The notes under the pieces are model-generated. The model had not been told where the DNA came from. It worked only from the letters and a program-made list of their open reading frames with translations, and ran no database searches. From Chrysochromulina tobinii (lineage: Eukaryota; Haptophyta; Prymnesiales; Chrysochromulinaceae): DNA of 22,804 nucleotides. Each line of letters starts with the position of its first letter. Position 1 is the first letter of the stretch. Shown one piece after another: positions 1-7,405 of this stretch. The stretch is from contig JWZX01001570.1 in NCBI GenBank assembly GCA_001275005.1, forward strand, positions 1 to 22,804. The letters are read 5' to 3'. The translations under genes and the position numbers were made by a program.

Positions 1-190
1 GGTGCGCGTGCCGGTGGGCGCGACGGTGGGCGCGACGGTGGGCGCGACGGTGCGCGTGCCGGTGCGCGTGCCGGTGGGCGCGACGGTGGGCGCGACGGTG
101 CTTGTGCCGGTGGGCGCGACGGTGCTTGTGACGGTGGGTGCGACGGTGGGCGTGCCGGTGGGCGCGCCGGTGGGCGCGCCGGTGGTTCCT
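1..190. repeat. 12-bp minisatellite coding for tetrapeptides
   Basis: About fifteen degenerate 12-bp units (ggtgggcgcgac, ggtgcgcgtgcc, ggtgcttgtgcc and variants) run in tandem from the left edge. The period is a multiple of three, so on the minus strand it encodes four-residue Pro/Thr repeats without shifting frame. The array continues beyond the window. Confidence 0.85.
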
Positions 191-651
191 GGTGCAGCGG
201 TGGCATCGACAGCGGCTTCCGGCGACTCCTCGGCCCACAAACTATTGAACCAGTTGCCGACTTCCTGCACGGTGAAGAAGCCCGTTGCAGCCTGCCCACC
301 GACGAGCGGCGGCAACGCTGCCACCTCGAGCGGCGGCAACGCTGCCACCTCGAGCGCCGCCGCTGGGGCCACCTCGAGCGGCGCCTGCTCAGCGGGCTCT
401 GCTGCGGGCGCCGCTGCTGCCACCTCGAGCGCCGCCGCCGGCGCCGCTGCCACCTCGAGCGCCGCACGCACCTGCCCGCCACTGCCATGCTGCAGTGACC
501 ATGCTGCGCGCGCGCGCGCGCCCCAGGCAGCAGCGGGCATCCATGAGAGCCCTGCCGGCCTTGGAGCCGCAGCCTGGCGGCGGTTGCGTGGGGCGTCGCT
601 ATGCTGTGCTCGGTCTCGCTTCTTGCCGGCAGGAGGCGCCAGGAGCTCCAT
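1..651 (-). CDS. Pro/Thr-repeat protein, 3' end beyond the left edge (partial)
   Basis: This minus frame is open from position 849 to the left edge. I place the start at the ATG at 651-649; another ATG lies at 540-538, and neither gives a clear signal peptide. Reading inward, there is a basic, low-complexity N-terminus, then five LEVA-containing repeats (about 475-310), then a unique stretch with TGFFTVQEVGNWFNSLWAEE (about 288-229), and finally APTV/APTG/TSTV/TRTG tetrapeptides running off the window. Pro-Thr tetrapeptide tails are typical of secreted or cell-surface proteins of microalgae (family knowledge). The unique aromatic and acidic segment argues for this strand. The plus frame covering the same DNA (2-664) gives only Ala/Val/Gly low complexity and has no ATG start in the window. 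The function is unknown. Strand and start are both uncertain, and an upstream exon is possible. Confidence 0.45.
   Translation of the reverse strand, partial: MELLAPPAGKKRDRAQHSDAPRNRRQAAAPRPAGLSWMPAAAWGARARAAWSLQHGSGGQVRAALEVAAAPAAALEVAAAAPAAEPAEQAPLEVAPAAALEVAALPPLEVAALPPLVGGQAATGFFTVQEVGNWFNSLWAEESPEAAVDATAAPGTTGAPTGAPTGTPTVAPTVTSTVAPTGTSTVAPTVAPTGTRTGTRTVAPTVAPTVAPTGTRT
304..351. repeat. Two exact 24-bp tandem copies
   Basis: Two identical 24-bp units lie at 304-327 and 328-351, within a wider set of degenerate ctcgag-containing repeats reaching about 475. On the minus strand they encode LEVAALPP-type repeats of the partial protein at the left edge. Confidence 0.8.
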
Positions 652-849
652 CGTTGCGCCTTGAAAGCCAGTACTTTGGGCGCGAAGGCCAAGCCGTTCA
701 ACGGCAACGGCTGGACCGGCAACGGCTGACCAGGACAGCGCGCGCCGTACCGAGCACGTGCTGACAGGCTGCGGAAGCCAAGCCGTGGGCCAGGCCTGGG
801 CCAGGCTACGAGCAGACGCGAGCACGTACGCCTCATGTCCTCCTGATGA

Positions 850-1358
850 TCATGCCGGCTCGAAATCGCAGCACGAACGCAACCACGAGCTTGCACGTAT
901 AGTCCCGAAGGCCAGAGTGTGTCACATGGATGCTGAGCGCAGCTCCACTGCGTCACGCCAGACAAGGTCGAGATCGGCACCTGGGCAGGAAGAAGCCTGC
1001 ACACAGGCAGCGGAAAAGCAACTGTGTCAGCGATTGGTTGAAGGTTGCAAGGCGATCGAGCACAGCAGGGGCGGTGGCTCGCTCGAGCTGGCACTCACGC
1101 GTGGGCTGAATATGAACGATTGCTTCCTCAACGTCCCGCAGGGGAGGAAGGAGAGTCGAGCCATTTTTTATCAGGAACGCTCAAACAACACGGCGCCTGT
1201 TGCACCAGTCGAGGGGTCGCCACGAGACGAAAAGTACGAGAAAAGCCTTTCACAGTAATGCTGCGGAAAAAGCTACCCCCACCCTATGGCACAGTGCTTT
1301 CAAATCTCAACGCTTTTCTGTCTCTCAGACAGTGCATTGTGCACTGTGTGTGGTGTGG
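850..1358. other. Stretch with no recognisable gene
   Basis: The open frames here, including a 166-codon plus frame at 758-1258, show no recognisable domain. Their composition resembles out-of-frame reading, and they overlap the 5' side of the minus gene to the left. A short imperfect inverted repeat (cagtgcattgtgcactg) sits near 1330-1346, just before the tRNA-related array. I see nothing else. Confidence 0.5.
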
Positions 1359-1360
1359 GG

Positions 1361-1584
1361 GACCTCAACACCCGAGACGGGGTCCCGCACATAAAAATCA
1401 CCCGAAACGGGGGTCCCGCGCATAAAAAAAGGGACCTCAACACCCGAGACGGGGGTCCCGCACATAAAAAAGGGACCTCAACACCCGAGACGGGGGTCCG
1501 CACATAAAAATCACCCGAGACGGGGGTCCCGCGCATAAAAAAAGGGACCTCAACACCCGAGACGGGGGTCCCGCACATAAAAAT
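1361..1584 (-). repeat. Tandem array of partial tRNA-Arg 3'-end copies
   Basis: Six units start at 1369, 1399, 1441, 1482, 1512 and 1554 and run directly into the tRNA gene at 1585. Each begins with cacccgagacgggggtc, with small variations. This is the exact complement of the tRNA discriminator base, acceptor 3' strand and T-stem 3' strand. It is followed by ccgcg or ccgca, matching the T-stem 5' strand with the four T-loop bases gaac missing. Two unit types occur. A units are about 30 bp and end in cataaaaat. B units are 41-42 bp and end in a longer A run plus gggacctcaa. The order is A B B A B A, then the tRNA. On the tRNA strand every unit carries a T5-T7 run. Confidence 0.9.
1579..1583 (-). 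terminator. Pol III terminator of tRNA-Arg
   Basis: TTTTT on the minus strand begins two bases after the tRNA 3' end, which is the usual Pol III stop. Further T5-T7 runs lie in each downstream repeat unit. Confidence 0.8.
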
Positions 1585-1657
1585 CACCCGAGACGGGGGT
1601 CGAACCCGCGACCCTTGACTTAGGAGGTCAACGCTCTATCCACTGAGCTACACGGGC
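1585..1657 (-). tRNA. tRNA-Arg (anticodon CCU)
   Basis: The 73-nt minus-strand sequence folds as a full cloverleaf: a 7-bp acceptor, a 4-bp D stem, an anticodon stem TTGAC/GTCAA around loop CTCCTAA, a 5-nt variable region, and a T stem GCGGG/CCCGT around TTCGACC. The anticodon CCT lies at 1624-1622 and reads AGG (Arg). Box A (TAGCTCAGTGG, 1650-1640) and box B (GGTTCGACCCC, 1606-1596) are intact. There is no intron and no encoded CCA, as expected for a eukaryotic nuclear tRNA gene. Position 6-67 is a U-U mismatch and 1-72 is a G-U pair. A Pol III T run follows directly. Confidence 0.93.
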
Positions 1658-1931
1658 AAAAAGAGTACGAACGACGTCATTCATACCGACTATAGTACGC
1701 AATGGTTTGCAATGAAGAAATTGCATTCCTGAAACCGCCGGCGTCGCCGTGCCCGAACACCCCGCGCGCCCACTCGCGCGCGCGCGCCGCGCGCGGCTCG
1801 CGTTGCCCCTTTATTTAGTCTCCCCTTTTTCGCGGGAACGTTCGAACTGGGAAAACATATTTTTCCGCGGAGTCGAGCCGCTTATCGTGGGTCGAACGCT
1901 CATCAGCCTCGCCGCCTGCCTGTCCCTAAAA
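1658..1931. other. Spacer between tRNA-Arg and the CS-domain gene
   Basis: This divergent spacer holds the upstream side of the tRNA (minus) and the presumed promoter of the CS-domain gene (plus). An AT-rich TTTATTTA (about 1809-1816) and a CG-dinucleotide-rich block (about 1759-1800) are visible. No firm TATA box or other gene is seen. Confidence 0.4.
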
Positions 1932-2855
1932 ATGCCGACGCCGCCGCAGCACTCGGTTACAGTCTCCGACGATAGCGTCTGCGTGCGCGTGGAGCTGCCC
2001 CTCGTCAACAAGGCCGGCGAGGTCGACCTGAACATTAGCCCGGAGCGCTTGCACCTGATTGTGGGCGACGTGGAGCTCGACATGGCGCTGCCGCACAAGG
2101 TGAAGGATGAGGAGGCGGCGGCCAAGTTCGACAAGAAGGCTCACGTCCTGACCCTCACCATGCCGCGCGCATCCGTGTCTAGCGCGCCCACGCCGATGAC
2201 GCCGCCTACCGCGCCCCCACCGGCGCCAGCGCCAGTGCCGGCTCCTGCGCCGGCTCCCGCCCCCGCCACCAAGCCTGCCGCCCCGGAGCCCCCCCCGAAA
2301 CGCGGCTACCTCCGGCGCCCACCCCGTTCGCCGCCCCCGAAACGCGGCTACCTCGGCGCCCACCCCGTTGCCGCCGCCGCCGTCAAAGCCCACGGCATCC
2401 TCGATCGCGCCCGCGGTCGCCACGCCGCCTACTGCCGCCTCCGCCTCCGCCGAGGTGCCCGTCGAGTGGCGCCAGAACGACCAATACGTCGCGCTCATCC
2501 TGCAGGTGCCCTCGGTGATCAGCGACTCGGTCGACGCAAAGTTCGAGCCACGCCGCCTCGCGATGACCTTCCGTTCGGAGCCCATCAGCGGCGCCGCGCC
2601 GCACACGCACAAGCTGGAGTTGCAGCTCGCGGGCACGGTCAACGTGGACGGCTGCCGGTACGACGCGGCCGATAACAACATGATGGTCGTCCTCGAGAAG
2701 GCGATCAGTGGCGAATGGCCTGGGCTCGAGGTGCCCGCGGCCAAGGCAGCGCCCGCGCCGGCGCCAGCGCCGGCGCCGGCGCCGGCAACCCTCGCCGGCC
2801 ACCGGCACCCGCGCCCACGCCCGCGCCTGATAAGCTGTTGTACGAGCTCGACTGA
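1932..2855 (+). CDS. CS-domain protein, Kintoun/PIH1-like, two probable introns
   Basis: The start is the ATG at 1932 (context aaaaatgcc). Exon 1 encodes a CS-like fold (VSDDSVCVRVELPLV ... AAAKFDKKAHVLTLTMP), matching the C-terminal CS domain of PIH1/Kintoun proteins, which act as HSP90 co-chaperones in cytoplasmic assembly of axonemal dyneins (family knowledge). A second CS-like unit follows in another frame (VEWRQNDQYVALILQVPSV ... KAISGEWPGLE). Canonical introns join the frames: 2235-2388 (154 nt, GTGCCG...AAAG) and 2731-2834 (104 nt, GTGCCC...TAAG). Both are phase 0 and both give the frame change required. The model join(1932..2234,2389..2730,2835..2855) yields about 221 residues ending LLYELD. 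The first donor could instead be at 2175. Without the second intron, the frame would run to a stop at 2946. No N-terminal PIH1 domain is visible, so this is a CS-only relative or a 5'-incomplete model. Confidence 0.65.
2286..2370 (+). repeat. Imperfect tandem duplication inside the probable first intron
   Basis: A unit of about 46 bp containing cccgaaacgcggctacctc and gcgcccaccccgtt occurs twice. The copies differ by a one-base indel (cctccggcg versus cctcggcg) and a few substitutions. The duplication lies wholly within the proposed intron 2235-2388, where frame-disrupting change is tolerated. Confidence 0.75.
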
Positions 2856-3595
2856 TGAGGCCTCTTTGAGGGGCAGCTTCCCCCCTGAAAGGGATGAGGG
2901 CGCAGGAGCGCCCGGGGCCCTTGTTCGGGGCGACTCCTATTGTTAGAGGCCGCCAGTACTTCGGCGAGACGACAGAGGGGATCGCCACCCCCGCGTCGCG
3001 AGCGGGGTGTGTGACCCTCGAGCGCCTGTGTACCAGACCGCGATTGTCATGTTTAACGATTAACGTGGGGTTTCCCACTCATCAGGTGTTAAGCATGCAC
3101 GTTCGACGTAGAAAAGCGCCCACGGCAGTTGTGCACGCCGTGGCCCTACACTCTGACTCGCTCAGGATCCGACGCACACCGCCGCGTCGTACGAGGACCG
3201 CGTCGCGAGTCGGCCGCGGCCGCGGATCGCCGTCGGCGTCGGCCGTCGCCGGACGCCGCCGCGCCGCGATGGCGCGAGCGGCTAGGTAGGCCGCCCCCCG
3301 TCCGGAACGTGTCCACTATCCTACTATCCTCGATACCCGACACCTCACACCCAGCTACCCCGCAGAGCGCGCCGCGACCGCGAGTCCGAGACCTCCGAGA
3401 GCGCTGCGTGTGCGCGGTGGCCACCTCACGCCGCGAAACGCGAGAGCCACTCACGGCAGCCTCCAAGTACGCGCGAGGGGCTACTCATGGGCTTGCGCGA
3501 GCGCTCAGACGCAAGAACCGCACAAGAGCCGCCCCGGGGTCCCCTATTCCTGCGGGTCACCCCGCCGCCCATACCCGGCGACCGACGTGTCATCT
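2856..3595. other. Convergent intergenic region with no recognisable gene
   Basis: This lies between the 3' ends of the CS-domain gene (plus) and the AlkB-like gene (minus). Plus frames at 2894-3289 and 3129-3782 are Arg/Ala-rich with no domain and look like chance frames in GC-rich DNA. A short direct repeat (ctatcctactatcct) occurs near 3315-3330. The 3' untranslated regions of both neighbours probably fall here. Confidence 0.45.
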
Positions 3596-4834
3596 CTACA
3601 TGCGCTCGGCCCCTTCCGGGCTCGCGAGCCAATCACGCTCAATCTCGGCCACCTCGCCCTCATCGTGCGCACCACAGCGCAGGTTGAGGCTCACGCGGCA
3701 GGCGCGGCAGCCAGCCGTGCAAGGGGTGGGCACTGCGATCCCCATCACCGACACGCCGTGGGCGCAGCGCGTGCGAGCGTAGCCGCGCATGGCCCATGCG
3801 TCGCCCGGTTGAAGCTCGAAGCGCCAGCGGCACTGGGGGTGATCCAGCGACTCCTCGATGAGGATGGTCGCCTTGGCCTTGACGTTGAGCGTAACGATGC
3901 TCCTGCCAAACCCGTCTGCCCCCGGGAGGTCGTAGTGCAGCGGGAAGTCAGCGTGCGCATAGTTCGGCTGGAAGGCAAGTGGCACGTCGTCGACCTCGAA
4001 GCACTGGCGCAGCTCGTTGGCCAGGCCCAGACTGCAGAGTGAGCTGCCACGGACGCCCCCGCTGCCATTCGCGACGAGCTCCTCGTGGAGCTTCTGGCGC
4101 GGTGCTGCGTTCGGCCCGTTCGTCATGAGCTGGGCGGCCTGCTCGCGGGAGCCCTCGTCGAGCCAGATGAGCTTCTTACGTGAGCGCGACTGTGTCGACG
4201 ACTGGGCGCTGCCCCACGGCAGCGTTTTAGGCTGAGCGATGAGCGATTCGGTGAGCTCGTCGAGGTCCGTGGAGAGTGCTATGTTGCGGGCGCAGCACAG
4301 CGAGTTTCCAAACCGTGCTGCCGCCTCCGGCGGAGCGACCACGCCAAAGGGCGGCAGGTCGCTGAATCGCAGCTCTACGGCGGTCTCGATGTACTTGGAA
4401 GAAAAGATAGGCTCAAGGCTCGGGCGCTTTGCATTTGAGCCCATCTGGAACGTCTTCGATGCGCGCTGCCTCTTGCCGAGCGTAGCGGCCGACTCCGAGA
4501 GCTGATGGAGCCCTGAGTGCTTCTCTGCGAGCGGGCAACCCGGAAAGCCGCACATGCCAGGCAGCGCACCCTTTGGCCTCACGTTCATGCTGGTGGTGGC
4601 AGTTCTCGCAGTATAGCCGCTTCGATCGGATCTTGCACCGTGTGTGCTGGCATCATCCAGAGCGCCGAGCAACTCGTTGGTGCTGGATCCCAGCGCATCA
4701 GCCACCTCATCGCCGGCATCGGTCACGGCGACTCTGCAAGTCATATCAAAGCTGGGAATGCTATCAATGGTGGCGACGCTGCAGATCAAGGGTTTCGGCG
4801 CCATATCCCAATGCAGCACCCTGGCGTCCAACAT
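3596..4834 (-). CDS. AlkB-like 2OG-Fe(II) dioxygenase with a CX4CX5HX3H motif
   Basis: The first ATG of the frame is at 4834-4832 (412 codons); an alternative ATG is ten codons in. The C-terminal half carries AlkB signatures: LHYDLPG with the HxD iron ligands at about H300/D302, a distal histidine in RCAHGV (about H359), and RVSLNLR giving the RxxxxxR pair (about R380/R386) that contacts 2-oxoglutarate. AlkB enzymes oxidatively demethylate nucleic acids or proteins; the substrate here cannot be read from sequence. The N-terminal half has CGFPGCPLAEKHSGLH, a CX4CX5HX3H motif (about residues 95-110) that could bind zinc, followed by a basic GKRQRASK stretch that could be a nuclear localisation signal. 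The gene is intronless. It diverges from the SGNH hydrolase gene across a spacer of about 237 bp. Confidence 0.8.
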   Translation of the reverse strand: MLDARVLHWDMAPKPLICSVATIDSIPSFDMTCRVAVTDAGDEVADALGSSTNELLGALDDASTHGARSDRSGYTARTATTSMNVRPKGALPGMCGFPGCPLAEKHSGLHQLSESAATLGKRQRASKTFQMGSNAKRPSLEPIFSSKYIETAVELRFSDLPPFGVVAPPEAAARFGNSLCCARNIALSTDLDELTESLIAQPKTLPWGSAQSSTQSRSRKKLIWLDEGSREQAAQLMTNGPNAAPRQKLHEELVANGSGGVRGSSLCSLGLANELRQCFEVDDVPLAFQPNYAHADFPLHYDLPGADGFGRSIVTLNVKAKATILIEESLDHPQCRWRFELQPGDAWAMRGYARTRCAHGVSVMGIAVPTPCTAGCRACRVSLNLRCGAHDEGEVAEIERDWLASPEGAERM

Positions 4835-4987
4835 TCTGTCGCTATCGACGCGGGCTTCCAGTGCGCGGGTCCAAGCGTCACAGAGAACGTCCAATTGCTC
4901 GCTTTATGCGGGGTACATGTATGTGAGGTTGGTTCCACAGTCGGTGGTTACGTTTTTCAGCATCATTGAAAATTCGAGCGTCCTCGT

Positions 4988-5003
4988 TTCGGACGGGTCC
5001 GAA
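4988..5003. promoter_or_regulatory. Palindrome in the AlkB/SGNH divergent promoter
   Basis: TTCGGAC-GG-GTCCGAA is a perfect 7-bp inverted repeat around two bases. It lies in the 237-bp spacer between two head-to-head genes, so a dimeric regulator site is possible but untested. Confidence 0.3.
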
Positions 5004-5071
5004 GTAGACGCCGCTTTCGTGAACCTTACTCAAGTTTCCTTAGGATTCGTTGAAACTCACATAGCATCGAC

Positions 5072-6169
5072 ATGCCGATGCCAAACATCGCGGATCTCGT
5101 GCTCCGCGAAATGAGCGCCCAGGCGCAGGAGCAACGCACCGCGTTGATTGCACGGGTTCAACGATCGACTTGGGCGCAGCGGCTTGTCGCATGTCTGCTC
5201 GTGGTGGTATGTTGTGTGTATGCCGTTCTGCTGCATCTCATTGAGATGGCCACCTTGACCGAGGAGCGCTCAGATAGCGCGAGCCCTCGCACGCCTTGGA
5301 GCTCGAGACGCCGGCGCCAGATTTCCCGGTGGCACGAATACCAGCAGCAACTCGCCAGAGTCTGCTCTCAGTACCAGCCGGCCTCTCCGTACGACGACCG
5401 CTCACGGCTGGTCCTTCTCGGTGACTCCATCACAGAAGCGTGGGGAGGAACCTCGTATGGCGAGCCGGTAGAGCGTGCGGCCGGAGCGCCACTCGTGCTT
5501 CAACAGACGCTCGCGCAGCGATGGATGGACCCATTCGTGCTTGGCATCTCGGGCGACCAGACGCAGCACTTGCTATGGAGGCTGTCACACGGAGAACTCA
5601 GTGGTCCGATGGCGGCCGATCCGAGGCTGCTCGTAGTGCTGCTGATTGGCACCAACAACCTCGGGGCTGGCCATGCGCCCGAGGATGTGGCGCGTGGCGT
5701 GCTTGCCGTGGCAAACGCTGTACTCAACCGGACCCGCGGCCGTGTGCTGGTAAACGCTCTATTGCCTCGGGGCGATGGCGCGCACACCCTCGCGCGCCTT
5801 TGCCCGCCTCGCTGCAACGCGGACGGCCAGCCATACGAGTCGTTCACGCCCGCGATCCACGAGGTCAATAGTCTGGTCGCCGCGGCCATCGGGCGGCTGG
5901 CGCGAAGCAGCTCTCTCCGCGCGCGATTTGTGGATTGCGGCAGCAGCTTCATTGCGCCTGAGGGCACTGAGTCCGAGGTGGTCAAGGAACTCATGCCCGA
6001 CCGGCTGCACCCGAATGCGCGAGGCCACCGGATTTGGGCGCGATGCCTCACCGACGACATCATCGCAGCGGGCTGGGAGAGGAACACGCTAGCTACTACT
6101 GGCACGACGGTACTGGCTGCGTCGCACCAGAGCAGACACACGAGTCTCTCGCGGCGGATTTCTGAATAA
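5072..6169 (+). CDS. Membrane-anchored SGNH/GDSL hydrolase
   Basis: The ATG at 5072 opens a 365-residue protein. All SGNH blocks are present: LLGDSITEAW (nucleophile Ser119), LGISGDQTQ (Gly161), IGTNN (Asn195) and MPDRLHPN (Asp310/His313). The pattern resembles the platelet-activating-factor acetylhydrolase-like branch, so esterase or deacetylase activity on a lipid or glycan ester is likely. The substrate is unknown. A hydrophobic run (about 38-57, LVACLLVVVCCVYAVLLHLI) is preceded by a short N-terminus and followed by a basic Arg-rich linker. This suggests a signal anchor with the catalytic domain beyond it, although the flanking charge leaves topology open. The gene is intronless, divergent from the AlkB-like gene and convergent with the SpoU methyltransferase gene about 100 bp downstream. 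Confidence 0.88.
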   Translation: MPMPNIADLVLREMSAQAQEQRTALIARVQRSTWAQRLVACLLVVVCCVYAVLLHLIEMATLTEERSDSASPRTPWSSRRRRQISRWHEYQQQLARVCSQYQPASPYDDRSRLVLLGDSITEAWGGTSYGEPVERAAGAPLVLQQTLAQRWMDPFVLGISGDQTQHLLWRLSHGELSGPMAADPRLLVVLLIGTNNLGAGHAPEDVARGVLAVANAVLNRTRGRVLVNALLPRGDGAHTLARLCPPRCNADGQPYESFTPAIHEVNSLVAAAIGRLARSSSLRARFVDCGSSFIAPEGTESEVVKELMPDRLHPNARGHRIWARCLTDDIIAAGWERNTLATTGTTVLAASHQSRHTSLSRRISE

Positions 6170-6269
6170 CGAAGATTTTGGCTGGCCTTTATATGTCGCG
6201 ACTGGAACGGAACTCAACAACGATTTTTAGTTTGCACACGAATATAGCACACGAATACAGGCCCGAGAA

Positions 6270-7214
6270 CTACACGGCATTCTTCTCTTCTAACGAGCGC
6301 AACGCGCCGTGGAGAGCACGTAGCTCGCGTCCCGTCAGCTGAGCACGTTGTAGCATCCGCCGCAACAGTACGCTCGCCTTTCCCTGGCTCGTGGCTGTTC
6401 GCGTGCCTCGCGAAGTGCGAACGAGCGCGCCATCACCGTGCAGCCCGACTTCCCCGTGGCTTGCGAGCTGCTCCCATCGACGCATGAAGATGGAAATCTC
6501 GTCGAGCGTCGCGAGACGATCGCGGCCGCTCATGGCCATGCTATTGCTGTCGTGGCGATGGCCGATGGCCGTCGGCCGGTTACGAACAGCGCGGACACTG
6601 GTCGTGTCGCCGCCCAGCTGGCGCGCGTTGAACCGGTGGGAGTCCCCACTCTCCTCCATTGCAAGGGCCTCCTCAAAGCAGCGACCGAGGGCAAACACAG
6701 CAGCGGCAGGAAGGGACATGCTGCCTTGAATCGCGGAGGTGGGGATCTCGCAGTAGTGAGAGCACTGCAGCAGCTCGGACTGCTTGAGGCCGCTGTCCTC
6801 ACGGCCAAACACGAGCGCGACACGACCGTCGCCTGCCTTTGCTGCCAGCTCGGCAAGCTTGCCGACAGGAAGGTATGATTGCTGTCGGTCGGAACCCCTA
6901 CGCCGAGTGAACGCCACAGCGGCCGCACATCCGGATAATGCTTGCTCAAGGCCAGCGTGCACGGGTGCGTTCCGCAGGAGCGACAACGCGTGCGATTGCA
7001 CGGCGAATCGTCGCTCGTAGCTGGCGCTCTCCTCCTCTAGGCGGTCGTATTCCGGGGCCACCAGAGCTAGATCGTCGCAGTCAAAGTTAGCGCACGCACG
7101 AGCGATCATGCCGACGTTGCCAGGTTGCTGTGGACCGACCGCAACGACGCGGAACTGGTGCAGCAATTTGTTCGTATTCGCCATGATCATTGGCAGGAGG
7201 GCGCAAAAGATCAT
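6270..7214 (-). CDS. SpoU/TrmJ-like RNA 2'-O-methyltransferase
   Basis: The protein has the three SPOUT (SpoU) motifs: GPQQPGNVGMIARACANF (motif 1, about 27-44, catalytic-type Arg), ALVFGREDSGL (motif 2, about 133-143, conserved Glu) and QGSMSLPAAAVFAL (motif 3, about 163-176). These form the knotted SAM-binding fold that methylates ribose 2'-OH. The match is closest to the TrmJ group (tRNA position 32 in bacteria), but the target here is inferred. Motif 3 has Ser where Asn is common. A C-terminal extension of about 130 residues, low in motifs, follows. The ATG at 7214 gives 314 residues. ATGs at 7190 and 7184 lie just inside, and 7184 has G at +4, so the short hydrophobic leader may not be translated. 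The gene is divergent from the LRR gene. Confidence 0.82.
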   Translation of the reverse strand: MIFCALLPMIMANTNKLLHQFRVVAVGPQQPGNVGMIARACANFDCDDLALVAPEYDRLEEESASYERRFAVQSHALSLLRNAPVHAGLEQALSGCAAAVAFTRRRGSDRQQSYLPVGKLAELAAKAGDGRVALVFGREDSGLKQSELLQCSHYCEIPTSAIQGSMSLPAAAVFALGRCFEEALAMEESGDSHRFNARQLGGDTTSVRAVRNRPTAIGHRHDSNSMAMSGRDRLATLDEISIFMRRWEQLASHGEVGLHGDGALVRTSRGTRTATSQGKASVLLRRMLQRAQLTGRELRALHGALRSLEEKNAV

Positions 7215-7330
7215 CCCGAAGGAGGCTAAGATTGCGTGCACGCATTACTGTTCGCACGAGGACCAAGTGTGAAAAGAAATCTCGACGACGCAGGTCTCTC
7301 AAAACCACACCAGTACGAAAACAAATGAGT

Positions 7331-7386
7331 TTTCCGGAAACGAGATCCAGGATGTCCCAGCTCCCCCGGTGTCTTTTTACCGGTAA
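7331..7386. promoter_or_regulatory. Two CCGG-centred palindromes in the SpoU/LRR divergent promoter
   Basis: Perfect 10-bp palindromes TTTCCGGAAA (7331-7340) and TTACCGGTAA (7377-7386) lie 36 bp apart in the 191-bp spacer between head-to-head genes. They share a TTNCCGGNAA core, consistent with paired sites for one dimeric factor (inference). Confidence 0.35.
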
Positions 7387-7405
7387 TTGAGTTTGTAAGT
7401 GGAAT

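Noticed and set aside
2-664. Plus-strand frame of 220 codons at the left edge
   Set aside because: It has no ATG start in the window and only Val/Ala/Gly low complexity. The opposite strand gives a more protein-like unique segment.
758-1258. Plus frame of 166 codons
   Set aside because: It has no domain, no promoter signal and a composition like noncoding DNA.
1361-1584. CRISPR-like array
   Set aside because: Units are nearly continuous, with no unique spacers of constant length. They match the adjacent tRNA, and the genome is eukaryotic.
1300-1587. Minus frame of 95 codons and plus frame 1286-1507 across the repeats
   Set aside because: Both arise from repeating tRNA-like DNA and give only repetitive peptides. 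They overlap the tRNA array.
1932-2946. Frameshifted pseudogene or homopolymer sequencing error (C8 at 2289-2296) in the CS-domain gene
   Set aside because: Two canonical GT-AG introns on codon boundaries explain both frame changes without any error. This was kept only as a fallback.
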